The notes under the pieces are model-generated. The model was given only the letters and a program-made list of their open reading frames with translations, was not told the DNA's origin and did not search any database. The position numbers and the translations under genes are program-made. From NCBI RefSeq assembly GCF_021023085.1, contig NZ_PGCK01000009.1:62001-126000 (forward strand): a stretch of DNA of 64,000 nt. Reading direction: 5' to 3'. Positions within the stretch are counted from its first letter, which is position 1; every line of letters begins with the position of its first letter. The stretch is from Methanooceanicella nereidis. GTDB lineage: Archaea; Halobacteriota; Methanocellia; Methanocellales; Methanocellaceae. Shown in pieces: positions 25,243 through 34,349 of this stretch.

Positions 25243-25413
25243 ATGAGCTATGATATTAACCGGATAGTCCAGATATTTTACATTATAGGCTTTATACTGT
25301 TGATGGTAGGCAGTGTATGGTTTTATTCCAGAGGGGATAATGTTGGAATGATGATCAATATTATCGCTGCGATATTAATTCTGATAGCTTCATATTTTAG
25401 ATTCAAAAAATGA
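25243..25413 (+). CDS. Small two-helix membrane protein
   Basis: A 56-residue frame beginning MSYDINRIVQ with two hydrophobic segments (IFYIIGFILLMVGSVWFY and MMINIIAAILILIASYF), a short polar turn (SRGDN) and a basic end (RFKK). The composition is that of a genuine small membrane protein. No strong ribosome binding site is visible, so leaderless translation is possible. Function unknown; it follows the Amt-GlnK terminator and is likely a separate unit. Confidence 0.55.
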   Translation: MSYDINRIVQIFYIIGFILLMVGSVWFYSRGDNVGMMINIIAAILILIASYFRFKK

Positions 25414-25772
25414 TCCACTTTTTCACACCATTTAATTTTTTATACATGGCGACAAATGAGATCGCTCAAGTAAACAGCAAAGCATGCAAAGGCGACAAAG
25501 TAACATTAATATTTCACCACAAAGCGCACAAAGACGAACAAGATTGAAATATCTTAAATTATAAATCTAAAATACGTTATTAATTAAATATTGCCATATT
25601 AATAAATTAAATCATTAATAATAAGTCCATTTATCGATATAGTAATTTATTCTAATTAAAAGAGCCTCGAATCCTCTTTGTATACATCTTTTCATTTAAG
25701 TAGGCAATTATACTATTTTCGCAAGATAATTTGATTAATATATAGTCTAAAGTTGGAAATTAGGTGATACCA
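25414..25772. other. Intergenic region with CACAAAG-type repeat
   Basis: Contains a degenerate GCAAAG/CACAAAG repeat cluster at about 25485-25540 followed by AT-rich DNA that should hold the promoter of the KGG-repeat gene. No other gene seen. Confidence 0.5.
25485..25540 (+). repeat. CACAAAG-type dispersed repeat
   Basis: Units such as GCAAAGGCGACAAAG and the 16-mer TTTCACCACAAAGCGC (25512-25527) recur here. The exact 16-mer is found again at 26768-26783 and, inverted, at 26952-26967. It belongs to the family of intergenic ACCACAAAG repeats seen in many genomes. Confidence 0.65.
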
Positions 25773-25943
25773 ATGGCTAAAAGAGAAGAACGTGGAGAGA
25801 TGACAGTAAGAGAAGCCGGAAGAAGAGGCGGGGAGACCACAAAGAGGACTCACGGGCACGAATTCTATGTTCAGATCGGCCACAAAGGAGGTCAAAAGGT
25901 AAGAGAGCTCATAGAAAGGGGGAAGGAACAGCAGCGCGAATAA
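25773..25943 (+). CDS. Small KGG-repeat stress protein (Em/GsiB-like)
   Basis: A 56-residue, highly charged hydrophilic protein beginning MAKREERGEMTVREAG with the repeated KGG-type motif: REAGRRGGETTKRTHG then QIGHKGGQKVRELIERG. This matches the stress-induced KGG family related to GsiB and plant Em proteins, thought to act as desiccation or stress protectants. A GGTGA site lies five bases before the ATG. A GC-rich hairpin (25963-25982) follows. It is a single-gene unit. Confidence 0.82.
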   Translation: MAKREERGEMTVREAGRRGGETTKRTHGHEFYVQIGHKGGQKVRELIERGKEQQRE

Positions 25944-26198
25944 AGATAAAGCGCTGATATAAGGCGGTCCAAAAGGGCCGCCATAAACTCCCGATATATT
26001 CGATCGATCAAAAACGAACCATATAACAATAAAAAGATATCTCGATAATGAAGATCAGGCTTTTTTGTATTCATCAAAGAGATACAGTCATTATGCAAGG
26101 CCATCATGACCTTATTTTTACCCAATTATGCAATTTAAATCTTGAGATACCAGAATAAAAAGAAATGTTTAAGTACATATGCCCCTACTAGAAAGCCG

Positions 26199-26642
26199 AT
26201 GGACGACAGGCAACTGGCAGGTATTTGCGGCTTATATTGCGGCTGCTGTATAATCTATAGAGCTTATCACGACGATGATACGGAACTGACAAAGACGATC
26301 GCCGCAGGCCTTGGCATAGAAACCGGCAAGGTCAGGTGCGATGGATGCAGGTCGGAAAATAATAACTGCTGGACGGGTGAATGCGAATTCAAATCCTGCT
26401 CGGCGAAAAAAGGGGTCGAGTCATGCGCTTTTTGTGATGAGTTCCCCTGTAAGACCCTGAAAAAGTTCAACAAGAATAAATCGCCACACCACCATACATC
26501 CATAGAGAACCTTAAAGAGCTAAAAGAAAAAGGCATGGATAAATGGCTCGCGGACCAGGAAAGGAAATGGCTTTGCCCGTCATGCGGTATCACGCATACT
26601 TTCTATGATACTGAATGCAGATACTGCGGCCACAACTTCTAA
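26199..26642 (+). CDS. DUF3795 cysteine-rich protein
   Basis: A 147-residue protein with many cysteines: GICGLYCGCC near the N-terminus, CDGCRSENNNCWTGEC, SCAFCDEFPC, and a C-terminal zinc-ribbon CPSC...CRYC. The first part is the DUF3795 signature, whose function is unknown but which is common in methanogens and clostridia. The cysteine sets suggest bound zinc or an iron-sulphur centre. The ATG at 26199 starts right at the family N-terminus (MDDRQLAGICG), so upstream in-frame starts are not used. A T-tract follows the stop. Confidence 0.8.
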   Translation: MDDRQLAGICGLYCGCCIIYRAYHDDDTELTKTIAAGLGIETGKVRCDGCRSENNNCWTGECEFKSCSAKKGVESCAFCDEFPCKTLKKFNKNKSPHHHTSIENLKELKEKGMDKWLADQERKWLCPSCGITHTFYDTECRYCGHNF

Positions 26643-27281
26643 TTTTTTTATACCTGCGACAAATGTTTTTGCGTATGTGATCACTTTTGTCTCAGGGCTT
26701 TATTACTGCCTGTATACAATCCATAATTGGTCAAAATTAACACAAAGGCAACTAAGGGCACGGCTTTTTTCACCACAAAGCGCTCGAAGGGCTTAAGGGT
26801 CCGCATTTTTTTTTAAAATATGATAACATTTAAAAAGAAGTCCTTTGTGTACCCTTGAGCCCCTTATGCGCTTAGTGGTGGAAATTGGTGTACCTTGTTC
26901 GCCTTCCTGCGCTTCGTGGTTAACAAATTAGTGTACCTTAATCGCCTTCGTGCGCTTTGTGGTGAAAAAATTAGTCGACCTTTGAGCCCTTTGTGGTTAA
27001 ATTGTGTAATCTTTTGTAGCCTTGTATAACAATTTATTTGGAACAAATCCTAAAAAACAGGGCCCTGTGCGATGTGATAATCCATATCACGATTACTTCA
27101 TATACATAGAAGCGTTTCTAGTTAACTGGATAGACCTTAATCGTCGATCAAAAGACCTTAAATGCCATAACGATGGCGTATAGGCAGAACCGCCTGACGA
27201 ATACTTTTGCAGAGCACTCTCATTTGCTTTAATTGCAAATATCACAAGATCGATAATAAACGATCTCAAGCTGGCGATCAT
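26643..27281. other. Repeat-filled intergenic region
   Basis: No gene is credible here. The stretch carries CACAAAG-type repeats in both orientations and a tandem array, listed separately, then the leader of the MFS gene. Confidence 0.6.
26740..27012. repeat. Inverted CACAAAG repeats with 41-43-bp tandem array
   Basis: The left part (26740-26800) carries ACACAAAGG and TTTCACCACAAAGCGC. The right part holds at least four tandem copies of a degenerate unit starting GTGTACC or GTCGACC at 26847, 26888, 26931 and 26974, spaced 41, 43 and 43 bp, each with a CGCTTNGTGGT core. The two parts are in opposite orientation, so a transcript could fold back. No reading frame here is credible. Confidence 0.7.
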
Positions 27282-28589
27282 ATGGTAAACATAATATCAA
27301 GCTTTAAAGACCTGAGGACAAAGTTTGACAGGCAGGTATGGCTGCTGTTCGCAGGTATGATAATCAACGTATTGGGAACATCGCTGGTGATGCCCTTCCT
27401 GTCCATCTACATGTATGAGAAGATGAACATATCAATGACTGAGATAGGTATCGCGTTCTTCATCGCGACGGTGATGGGGGCCATATCGGCATACATAGGC
27501 GGAGCCCTGTGCGACAGATATGGAAGAAAGCGATTATTCATGATAGGGCTGATATTCCAGATACTGGCATATCTGCTCATTAGCGTCTCGATAGACTTTA
27601 AAGTGTCATATATCGGCATGGTCATGGTATTGACCGTGGCGTTTTTCATAGACGGGCTATACCGTTCGGTCCCGGAAGTGATGGTCGCTGACGTGGTACC
27701 TCCTGGCGACAGGGTAGAAGCATACGGCTTGCTAAGGATCGGAGCCAACCTCGGCTGGGTCATAGGCCCCATGCTAGGCGGAGCTCTCGCATTGTTCGCC
27801 ATGTCATATTCTAGCATGTTCTATGTGACGGCATTCACGACATTCGTATATTTGCTCCTGGTCGTGTTCATGCTAAGGGATACTAAGCCGTCGTCGTCTG
27901 ATAGCCGCTTGAGCTTCAGTGATGTGAAGAGGATAGTCCGGGATACGCCTTTCCTGTTATTTTGCATAATATCGCTGCTGATAGTCATCCCGTACTCCCA
28001 GATGTATTCGCTGCTATCGGTATACTCGTCAGCTTATATCGGGATGACAGAATTTGAGATCGGCCTGTTCTTCTCACTAAGCGGGATAATGGTCGCGACG
28101 ATGCAATACCCGCTATCGCTGGTCGTGAAAAGATACAGGATGACGATGGCGCTGGCATTGTGCTGCGTAGTCTTCGCCCTGGGGTTCGGGATACTGGCGC
28201 TGGCGAAAATAAACCTGCTGGTCTATTTTAGCGTAGCAATTATTACGGTGGCGGAGATGATATGGTCCCCGGCATCGGCCACATTGCAGGCGAACATGTC
28301 GCCGGAAGACCGCAGAGGCAGGTACTTTGGGTTCAGCGGACTGGTATTTACGATGGGCTTTGCGATAGGTCCGTTGTTCGGAGGAGTTCTAAAGGACTCG
28401 TTCGAATATAATACCCAGTATATGTGGCTGGCAATATCCGGCATATTTATTGTCGGCTTGCTGCTATTCATGGGTTTGAACAGATATATACCCAAAGATA
28501 AGAATGTCGCAATGGTAGCCGTAAAAGATGAGGAGGCCGTCATTAAGGAAAAAGGAATTCCGCAGATAGAGGTCCCGAAGGCTGAATGA
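27282..28589 (+). CDS. Major facilitator superfamily transporter
   Basis: A 435-residue protein with twelve predicted membrane helices. Between helices 2 and 3 lies GGALCDRYGRKRLF, the MFS motif, with a related segment in the second half. It is probably an efflux carrier for a drug or metabolite by proton antiport; the substrate is unknown. The start at 27282 (MVNIISSFKDL) follows a GGCGATC motif; the frame could be extended 25 codons but that part looks non-coding. A hairpin terminator overlaps its stop codon. Confidence 0.86.
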   Translation: MVNIISSFKDLRTKFDRQVWLLFAGMIINVLGTSLVMPFLSIYMYEKMNISMTEIGIAFFIATVMGAISAYIGGALCDRYGRKRLFMIGLIFQILAYLLISVSIDFKVSYIGMVMVLTVAFFIDGLYRSVPEVMVADVVPPGDRVEAYGLLRIGANLGWVIGPMLGGALALFAMSYSSMFYVTAFTTFVYLLLVVFMLRDTKPSSSDSRLSFSDVKRIVRDTPFLLFCIISLLIVIPYSQMYSLLSVYSSAYIGMTEFEIGLFFSLSGIMVATMQYPLSLVVKRYRMTMALALCCVVFALGFGILALAKINLLVYFSVAIITVAEMIWSPASATLQANMSPEDRRGRYFGFSGLVFTMGFAIGPLFGGVLKDSFEYNTQYMWLAISGIFIVGLLLFMGLNRYIPKDKNVAMVAVKDEEAVIKEKGIPQIEVPKAE

Positions 28590-28608
28590 CACACTATTCA
28601 GCCTTTTT
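28578..28608 (+). terminator. Perfect hairpin terminator of the MFS gene
   Basis: AAGGCTGAAT (28578-28587) pairs exactly with ATTCAGCCTT (28596-28605) across an eight-base loop that begins inside the stop codon, followed by further T. Confidence 0.75.
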
Positions 28609-28698
28609 GACCATACAATCTGTCCGGTATCCTGAAAAGGCTTTATTGTAAGGCTAAAAATAAATATCGGTATAAAAGCCAAATTTTAATCGGTGTCT

Positions 28699-29043
28699 TT
28701 AATAATTATTTTCGGTCGGATTCCCCTTTTCTGCCCACTCTTTAATGCCGCCCCGATATATCATGACATTCTTGAATCCCTTTTCAATGAACTTTTTAGC
28801 AGCGATCGTGCTTGCGGAACAATCATATCCGCCGCAATAGATTATTACCTCCAGGTCTTTGTCAAAGCTATTGATAAGCTCTTCAACCTCATTCGCAGGT
28901 ATCGGCACAGCGCCCGGAATATGTCTTTCTGTGAAGTTGGTTAGACTGCGTGCGTCGGCAAGCAAATAAGGCTTTCTGGTCTTCATTCTCTTCTTTAGCT
29001 CATCGATGGCTATAGTACGCATCTGTTGTTCATACAAATCCAT
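28699..29043 (-). CDS. Rhodanese-like domain protein
   Basis: A protein of about 114 residues with one rhodanese domain: LADARSLTNFTERHIPGAVPIP, active-site loop IIYCGGYDCSAS and GFKNVMIYRGGIKEW. The active cysteine is present, so sulphur transfer is possible; the loop differs from the CxxxxR of true thiosulphate sulphurtransferases. The start is uncertain: ATG 29043 (MDLYEQQ) next to an AGGTG motif is used, and ATG 29022 is possible. It is a single gene with a promoter region upstream. Confidence 0.8.
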   Translation of the reverse strand: MDLYEQQMRTIAIDELKKRMKTRKPYLLADARSLTNFTERHIPGAVPIPANEVEELINSFDKDLEVIIYCGGYDCSASTIAAKKFIEKGFKNVMIYRGGIKEWAEKGNPTENNY

Positions 29044-29276
29044 CACCTGATGAAATCTTGATTGGATGATAACGTTAAAAATATCATGTCGATTAATGTC
29101 GGTTATTTTAATAATAAACAAAATGTGAACGGCTTTAATTATCGTAGAAAATTGATCAGTATATGATAGCCTGCCATGTGCATATGATCGTTTAAGGTTT
29201 TTTAGTTCCAGTTATGCATGCGCATAGAATTATATATTTTAAACAAAATAATTAATATAAATGGTTGGGTGACACG

Positions 29277-29504
29277 ATGTTCGTCGAGAATAGCGAGAAA
29301 AACAGGAATATATGCCGGTCATATTGCGGTACATGCCCCAGTTATGACAAAGAATGCGGGAAACTACTCTTCTGCTCATTAGGGAACATCAATACGGAAA
29401 TAGCGAAAAAAGGATGTAAATGCGGCATGTGTCCGGTAGCGATAGAACATAAGCTTGACGGGAGCTATTATTGTATACATGGAAACCTGGATACGTTCGG
29501 TTAA
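29277..29504 (+). CDS. Small cysteine-rich protein (DUF2769-like)
   Basis: A 75-residue protein with eight cysteines in the arrangement CRSYCGTCPSY, CGKLLFCSLG, CKCGMCPV and YYCIHG, matching the DUF2769 family of methanogen proteins of unknown role. The cysteines suggest one or two metal clusters. The ATG at 29277 follows a GGGTGA site by four bases. It stands alone between divergent and convergent genes. Confidence 0.78.
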   Translation: MFVENSEKNRNICRSYCGTCPSYDKECGKLLFCSLGNINTEIAKKGCKCGMCPVAIEHKLDGSYYCIHGNLDTFG

Positions 29505-29531
29505 ATATATCCTTGATTTCCATATTTTTAT

Positions 29532-30359
29532 TTAATAGTTAAACTCGCACGGCATATCCAGTTTCTCACAAATAAGTCTCATATCATCTTTTATGGATAA
29601 AAAGAAGCCGCTATCCCCGAATAAAGCTGACCTGCAGGCATCCAGCACTCCTATATCTTTATCCTTAAGATGATCCTCCAGTGCATTCCACATACCGGGC
29701 CGTAACCTCAGACGGTCGAACATGACTCTTTTTGCCCCGGCTTCTTTCGCGGAAAGTATGATGCTTTCAAGTCTATCCCTGTCAATTATCCCGGGCACTG
29801 CAGGGCCGATGAACGCCCATGTGTCTATATTTTCATCCGCCAGGACCCTCATCGCCTTTAATCTTCTGCTCACTGGCGGTGCCCCCGGCTCTATCAAAGA
29901 GCTTGATATATCGTCAGCAGCAGTTATTGTAAAACCGACTTCTTTTTCGCTAAACTCTTTAATGATATCCATGTCCCTTAATATAAGGTCCGATTTAGTC
30001 TGTATGCAGATAGGAAAGTCTTTAGGTAAAAGCACGTCAAGACATTTTCTTGTCAATTCCAGCTTTTTTTCCAGCTTTTGATACGGATCGACTACGGTGC
30101 TTATGCCGATAACTCCCCTGGGGGCCTTTCTTATCTCACGCTCAAGCACTACGGGAATATTCATCCTGGCCGCCGTAAACGTGCCCCATGGCTCACTGCC
30201 CTGGTAATGTAACGTGTATGGCGCATAACAATAGATACACGCATGCTCGCAGCCCATATACGGGTTTAATGAATAATCAAGCCCTTTGAGGGTTGACGGG
30301 CTTAGAGCTTTTTTACAGGTTATCTCAGTATACCTGACGCTCAAGTTCAGCCACTCCAA
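29532..30359 (-). CDS. SPL-family radical SAM protein
   Basis: A 275-residue radical SAM enzyme with the cluster motif CEHACIYCY (Cys37, 41, 44) after GLDYSLNPYMG, the sequence context of spore-photoproduct-lyase relatives. These use a 4Fe-4S cluster to cleave SAM to a 5'-deoxyadenosyl radical; true SPL repairs a UV thymine lesion, but many relatives have other substrates. The gene overlaps the end of the Nre repair gene by 13 bases, which supports a role in nucleic-acid repair. TTG at 30359 is the start; no better codon precedes the conserved part. Confidence 0.85.
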   Translation of the reverse strand: MEWLNLSVRYTEITCKKALSPSTLKGLDYSLNPYMGCEHACIYCYAPYTLHYQGSEPWGTFTAARMNIPVVLEREIRKAPRGVIGISTVVDPYQKLEKKLELTRKCLDVLLPKDFPICIQTKSDLILRDMDIIKEFSEKEVGFTITAADDISSSLIEPGAPPVSRRLKAMRVLADENIDTWAFIGPAVPGIIDRDRLESIILSAKEAGAKRVMFDRLRLRPGMWNALEDHLKDKDIGVLDACRSALFGDSGFFLSIKDDMRLICEKLDMPCEFNY

Positions 30360-31639
30360 AAATCCGTCAGCCGTTTCTGGAAACGGGAATCCTTCAACAC
30401 CGCGCTGTTAAGGGTCCATCGTTTGATAGGAATGTCGAATCTTGTCTGTATGTACATAAGCGCCCCCTCCAGCGTGTTGAATGATGAGTACGGGCCTTTC
30501 AGGGCGTTCCTTACATTCTCGCGGACGTTCCAGACACCTACAGGCATGATATATCCCGAATGGGCCTCACGCAATATGACGACTTTTGCCTGTCTCTTTT
30601 CTTTTAACAGATATTCTGAAGTTGCCAGCCTGGCAGCATAGTAGCATCCGCCTATCGAAGCATAAGTGTTCCTTCCTTCGTAGCCCTCATGGTCCGATAT
30701 GATCATTATTTCCCGGCCCGCGGGATTCCAGACGGTGTCGGGATACCATGCCTCCACGAGCTCATAGCTCCACGGTTCCGGTGTCATAAGGACGATAAAA
30801 CGGTTATCCAGCTGCCAGCTTTCAAAAACGCGATATTCGTTGATCAGAGGAAGCTGCCTTACCTCATCCATCAGCGTTTCGGATATGATGCTGTCAACAG
30901 CCGTAATGCTCTGTCTCGTAGGCACGATCTTTCGTGATCGCTTATGGCCGAAGGCGCCCATGCTGAACGCTTTCTGTATCCGTGTCACGAGAGTGTCATT
31001 ATCATACATTTCCAGTACTGCATCCCTTGACCCCAGGTCCGTGTCATAATGGGCTTTCTCTATACGTTGATCCAGCCGGAAATTACCTATCTCGACGCTT
31101 TTCAGAGGGGCCGAAGGGCCGAAGGGCTGTACCTCGTCATCAAGCTCTATCCTGCCATACGGCTTTTTATAGAACCGGGCGTCGGTATCCACCGGGTCGG
31201 AAGACATCGATAAAAGAAGCATGTCATCCACTATCTTCCCGAATTTTTCAGGGCGCTTAACGTTGACCTTGAACAGCCCCCTTACGAGCGAGCTCCTGAA
31301 ACCGACTATGTCATCGATGGTCTTCCCTATCCATCTCTCAGGCGTATCCATCTCGCTGGTATCGCCGATGACCGGCGGGACGAGCGGCCCTATAGATACC
31401 TGCGGATAACCATGCCTGCCGACAAAAACTCCCGGAGCGGAGCCGTAAATGGAGGAAGAGTCTATCTTCGGCATATTTTTTAGCTTCGCATAAAACTTTA
31501 CAAGTATGGGACATCTTTCTTTTGCGCACAGCATTTTCGTGCCTTTACACGCGACACATAAAGAGCCCTCACGCTCTCCCAGGAGGTTCTTAGAATGACA
31601 TTCTTTGAATATATGCTGTGTCTGGCCTGGATCTAACAT
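30347..31639 (-). CDS. Nre-family DNA repair protein with PCNA-binding tail
   Basis: A 430-residue archaeal Nre protein: an N-terminal zinc finger with Cys28, 31, 38 and 43, the PGVFVGRHGYPQVSIGPLVPP block, the central GPSAPLKSVEIGNF block and the C-terminal WNPAGREIMIISDHEGYEGRNTYASIGG block. The last ten residues contain QKRLTDFW (421-428), a PIP motif through which Nre proteins bind the PCNA sliding clamp in archaea. Deletion of nreA in Haloferax increases mitomycin C sensitivity, so a role in lesion repair is established for relatives. The downstream radical SAM gene overlaps it. Confidence 0.88.
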   Translation of the reverse strand: MLDPGQTQHIFKECHSKNLLGEREGSLCVACKGTKMLCAKERCPILVKFYAKLKNMPKIDSSSIYGSAPGVFVGRHGYPQVSIGPLVPPVIGDTSEMDTPERWIGKTIDDIVGFRSSLVRGLFKVNVKRPEKFGKIVDDMLLLSMSSDPVDTDARFYKKPYGRIELDDEVQPFGPSAPLKSVEIGNFRLDQRIEKAHYDTDLGSRDAVLEMYDNDTLVTRIQKAFSMGAFGHKRSRKIVPTRQSITAVDSIISETLMDEVRQLPLINEYRVFESWQLDNRFIVLMTPEPWSYELVEAWYPDTVWNPAGREIMIISDHEGYEGRNTYASIGGCYYAARLATSEYLLKEKRQAKVVILREAHSGYIMPVGVWNVRENVRNALKGPYSSFNTLEGALMYIQTRFDIPIKRWTLNSAVLKDSRFQKRLTDFWSG

Positions 31640-31822
31640 AAGCTGATAAGGATTTAGTTTCGGATGATATAAAGGATATCAGTGAGGATTGAAAGTATTC
31701 CCTTTTTATTAATGATATTCTCTACTGCGTTTTTAACAGGATGTTAACAGCGTCTATCTTCTCCCAAAAGATAACCTCAAATAAAACTTTCTTAAAACGA
31801 ATAATAGATATGATGTTAAAGA

Positions 31823-32806
31823 TCAAGAGCTCGCTTTTACGATCTCTTTCATTACCAGAGGGTTTTTCATTATGGCCTCTGCTTCCTTCAATGTTATTTT
31901 TAAGGCTTCGGACAGGTCATTTTTAAGCTCGTCTTTCGAGAAGCCGCCGTTATGGCGCTTAAGTTTAACGACCTTTACTGCCTGTTTGATCTTATGCTCC
32001 TTTTCACGGATCTGGTAGGTGCGGATAGCCCTCAGGAAATCGATCTTCCTGAATTCCGGCCAGAACGGGGCGCAAATATATATCCCGCATTCATTACCGC
32101 TTGACTGCCAGGGGAGGAAATTCGACGTGCGCTCGTCTCCGCCTGTCCTGATGATGAGATCGACCTTTGACTTTGGAGTCTTATCAAGGTACAGGTAGTC
32201 GTCCACCATATCCTCGTTAACGTCCGCAGGCTCGATCACGTCCGACTGTATATCCCTCGCCATCTTTTTAGCGCCGTCTACGAGCTCCTGCCTTCCGCCA
32301 TAGGCTATAGCGACGTTAAGGAACATGTTATCATACTCCGATGTTACCTCATCGGTCAGTAGGACCTCTTTCTTGACGTCCTCGGGCAACATTTCTATGT
32401 CACCCATATATCTTACCCTGAGCCTTGACTTATGGGTCCTCGGGTTCTCGCGCGTTTCCTTGAACTTGGCCTTCATGAGATCGAATATCGCCTTCTTCTC
32501 ACCTTCCGGCCTGTTGAAGTTCTCCGTAGAGAAAGAATAAAGAGTAAGCTGCTTAACTCCGAGCTCTTCACACCAGTTCAGTACCCTTTCTGTCGCATCG
32601 GCGCCATATTTATGGCCTTTCTCGGTGGATTCACCGATCATCTTTGCGAACCGACGGTTTCCGTCCTGGATTATAGCTATATGCTGAGGTATCGGGTTTT
32701 TAAGGACCTCTTTCATGATGGAATGCTCATACCATGCATACAGGATGGGTATGCGCTCGTACCATCTTGACAACAGGAGGTTCCTTAAAACAGATTTTAG
32801 CTTCAT
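31823..32806 (-). CDS. uppS: Undecaprenyl diphosphate synthase family (cis-prenyltransferase)
   Basis: A 327-residue cis-prenyltransferase that makes long polyprenyl diphosphate, the precursor of the lipid carrier for surface glycans. The catalytic Asp48 lies in IIQDGNRRFAK; further conserved parts are TLYSFSTENFNRP and the C-terminal LIIRTGGDERTSNFLPWQ. It is longer than the usual 240-260 residues through an N-terminal extension of about 37 residues and a C-terminal helical tail, typical of archaeal members. A DUF2551-like gene lies five bases upstream in the same direction. Confidence 0.9.
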   Translation of the reverse strand: MKLKSVLRNLLLSRWYERIPILYAWYEHSIMKEVLKNPIPQHIAIIQDGNRRFAKMIGESTEKGHKYGADATERVLNWCEELGVKQLTLYSFSTENFNRPEGEKKAIFDLMKAKFKETRENPRTHKSRLRVRYMGDIEMLPEDVKKEVLLTDEVTSEYDNMFLNVAIAYGGRQELVDGAKKMARDIQSDVIEPADVNEDMVDDYLYLDKTPKSKVDLIIRTGGDERTSNFLPWQSSGNECGIYICAPFWPEFRKIDFLRAIRTYQIREKEHKIKQAVKVVKLKRHNGGFSKDELKNDLSEALKITLKEAEAIMKNPLVMKEIVKASS

Positions 32807-32811
32807 AGACT

Positions 32812-33135
32812 TTACTGTGTGTCTTCCAGCGCCTCTTTGACGAGGTGCTTGTATTTTTCCTTTATGGAATACATGTTATGGTCGCCGGTGACATCAACGC
32901 TCAAAATACCGGTCTTGGACCCCATCAGGCCGACCATGGCCGGCGTGCCTTTGTTCTTAACGTCAAAGTTCTGTTCCCTGAGCTTTTCATCGATGTCCCT
33001 GGTCTCGTACGGTCCGCCCACCAGGAACATAGAAAGAACTGCCCGTCTGCGCCCGTCCTTATCCCTGCTTAAGTATTCTTTGATACGGCCCAGTACCATT
33101 TCGTCTTCAGAGCTATTCAGAGTCACCACTTCCAA
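32812..33135 (-). CDS. Small archaeal protein, possibly DUF2551
   Basis: A 107-residue protein with a winged-helix-like pattern (MVLGRIKEYLSRDKDGRRRAV split, then GGPYETRDIDEKLREQNF and GTPAMVGLMGSKTGILSV). I believe it belongs to the archaeal DUF2551 family, from the look of the sequence and its place before uppS, but this is not certain. It sits five bases before uppS and is surely cotranscribed; a regulatory role for the operon is an inference. Confidence 0.65.
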   Translation of the reverse strand: MEVVTLNSSEDEMVLGRIKEYLSRDKDGRRRAVLSMFLVGGPYETRDIDEKLREQNFDVKNKGTPAMVGLMGSKTGILSVDVTGDHNMYSIKEKYKHLVKEALEDTQ

Positions 33136-33186
33136 AAAGTAAATAATGATCGGTATATACGGTTATGCTTAAATTATTTTTATCAT

Positions 33187-34242
33187 TCATAAAGGTATTC
33201 TCTCCACGACCAGTCCATTCTCGAACGGATACCGCTCAACGATCGATCTTTCTATCCCGCCGCCCAGATCTTCCGCGATATCCTCTAATATCCACCAGGC
33301 GATCTCGATCCTGCCGGTGTCTTCATTATACTCGTACATGCCGGATGGAACTTCAACTTCCATTATTAATTTCAGCGCTGCAGCGATATTTCCGGTTATT
33401 TCTCCGTATATTATAGTTCCGTCATCGCTGATTTCATCAAACGGCCTTGCAACATTACGCGCTATCCGTTTTAGCCTTTCACGAAGCTGGATGGCGTCTT
33501 TAAAGCGAGAGGAACAATACCTAGTATTTGCTATGGTATTTAAAACTATCTCGTATCCTGTCTGTTCACTGCCCCTGACGGCATTAGATATATCATCCCT
33601 TAGCTCATATCCCCTTGCCCTCATCGCATCGCAGTTAGTGTCCGAAAATTCCAGCTCATTAAGGTTAAGGAACCCGCCAACATCCTTTACTGCTTTTTCG
33701 ATCTCGGGAACGCTCTTTATGGCAGGTATCTCGATACCTGCGTCCATTCCGGCCTCTTTTGCGGCCTTTAAAGATGCATAATATCTCGTGTTCCGGAAGT
33801 CATCCCATTCATCTTCAGGTGGATGGAAACGGATCTCATCCAGCCCCGCATTTTTAAGCTTCTCCAGAACATCTATGTCCGGAGCCGTGCTCGTATAAAG
33901 ATGAATATGATGCTGCTTGCCGAAAGCGTTTTTTAAGAGGCGGATATAATGAATAGTCCTGTCAAGCCTGATAAGAGGCTCGCCGCCAGTTATCCCGGTC
34001 CCCAGCGCATCCATCTGCCTGGCCTCGGCGATAACATCGGCGTCAGATCTCACAACCTTTTCGTTGGCATAAACTACATCTTTACCTTTTCTTTCCTCGG
34101 AGAGCGGACAATAAAAACAATCCCTGCTGCATATTCCGGTAATAAAAAGTACCATTTTTGCGCCCTGATGGCATAAACGGCAGCCTTCGCATAGTTTTGT
34201 ATGGGCTGAGCCGGTGCCGTCCTCTTCCAGCTTGTTTATCAT
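33187..34242 (-). CDS. Radical SAM protein (COG2108-type)
   Basis: A 351-residue radical SAM enzyme. The canonical motif is CSRDCFYC (Cys38, 42, 45), and CEGCRLC (Cys18, 21, 24) just before it may hold an extra metal site. ITGGEPLI is the SAM-binding GGE motif. This archaeal family is annotated as related to pyruvate formate-lyase activators, but its substrate is unknown. It lies downstream of UbiD in the same direction with about 100 bases between, so joint transcription with the isoprenoid genes is possible. A short A/T spacer separates it from the DUF2551-like gene. Confidence 0.83.
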   Translation of the reverse strand: MINKLEEDGTGSAHTKLCEGCRLCHQGAKMVLFITGICSRDCFYCPLSEERKGKDVVYANEKVVRSDADVIAEARQMDALGTGITGGEPLIRLDRTIHYIRLLKNAFGKQHHIHLYTSTAPDIDVLEKLKNAGLDEIRFHPPEDEWDDFRNTRYYASLKAAKEAGMDAGIEIPAIKSVPEIEKAVKDVGGFLNLNELEFSDTNCDAMRARGYELRDDISNAVRGSEQTGYEIVLNTIANTRYCSSRFKDAIQLRERLKRIARNVARPFDEISDDGTIIYGEITGNIAAALKLIMEVEVPSGMYEYNEDTGRIEIAWWILEDIAEDLGGGIERSIVERYPFENGLVVERIPL

Positions 34243-34349
34243 CTTAAGACCTGACGTTTGGACTTAATTGTTACCTTATGTTAAATATATTTTTATGTAG
34301 AAGACCTAAAAAAATTAAGTAAAAGAACAAAAAAGATATTGCAGGCTTT

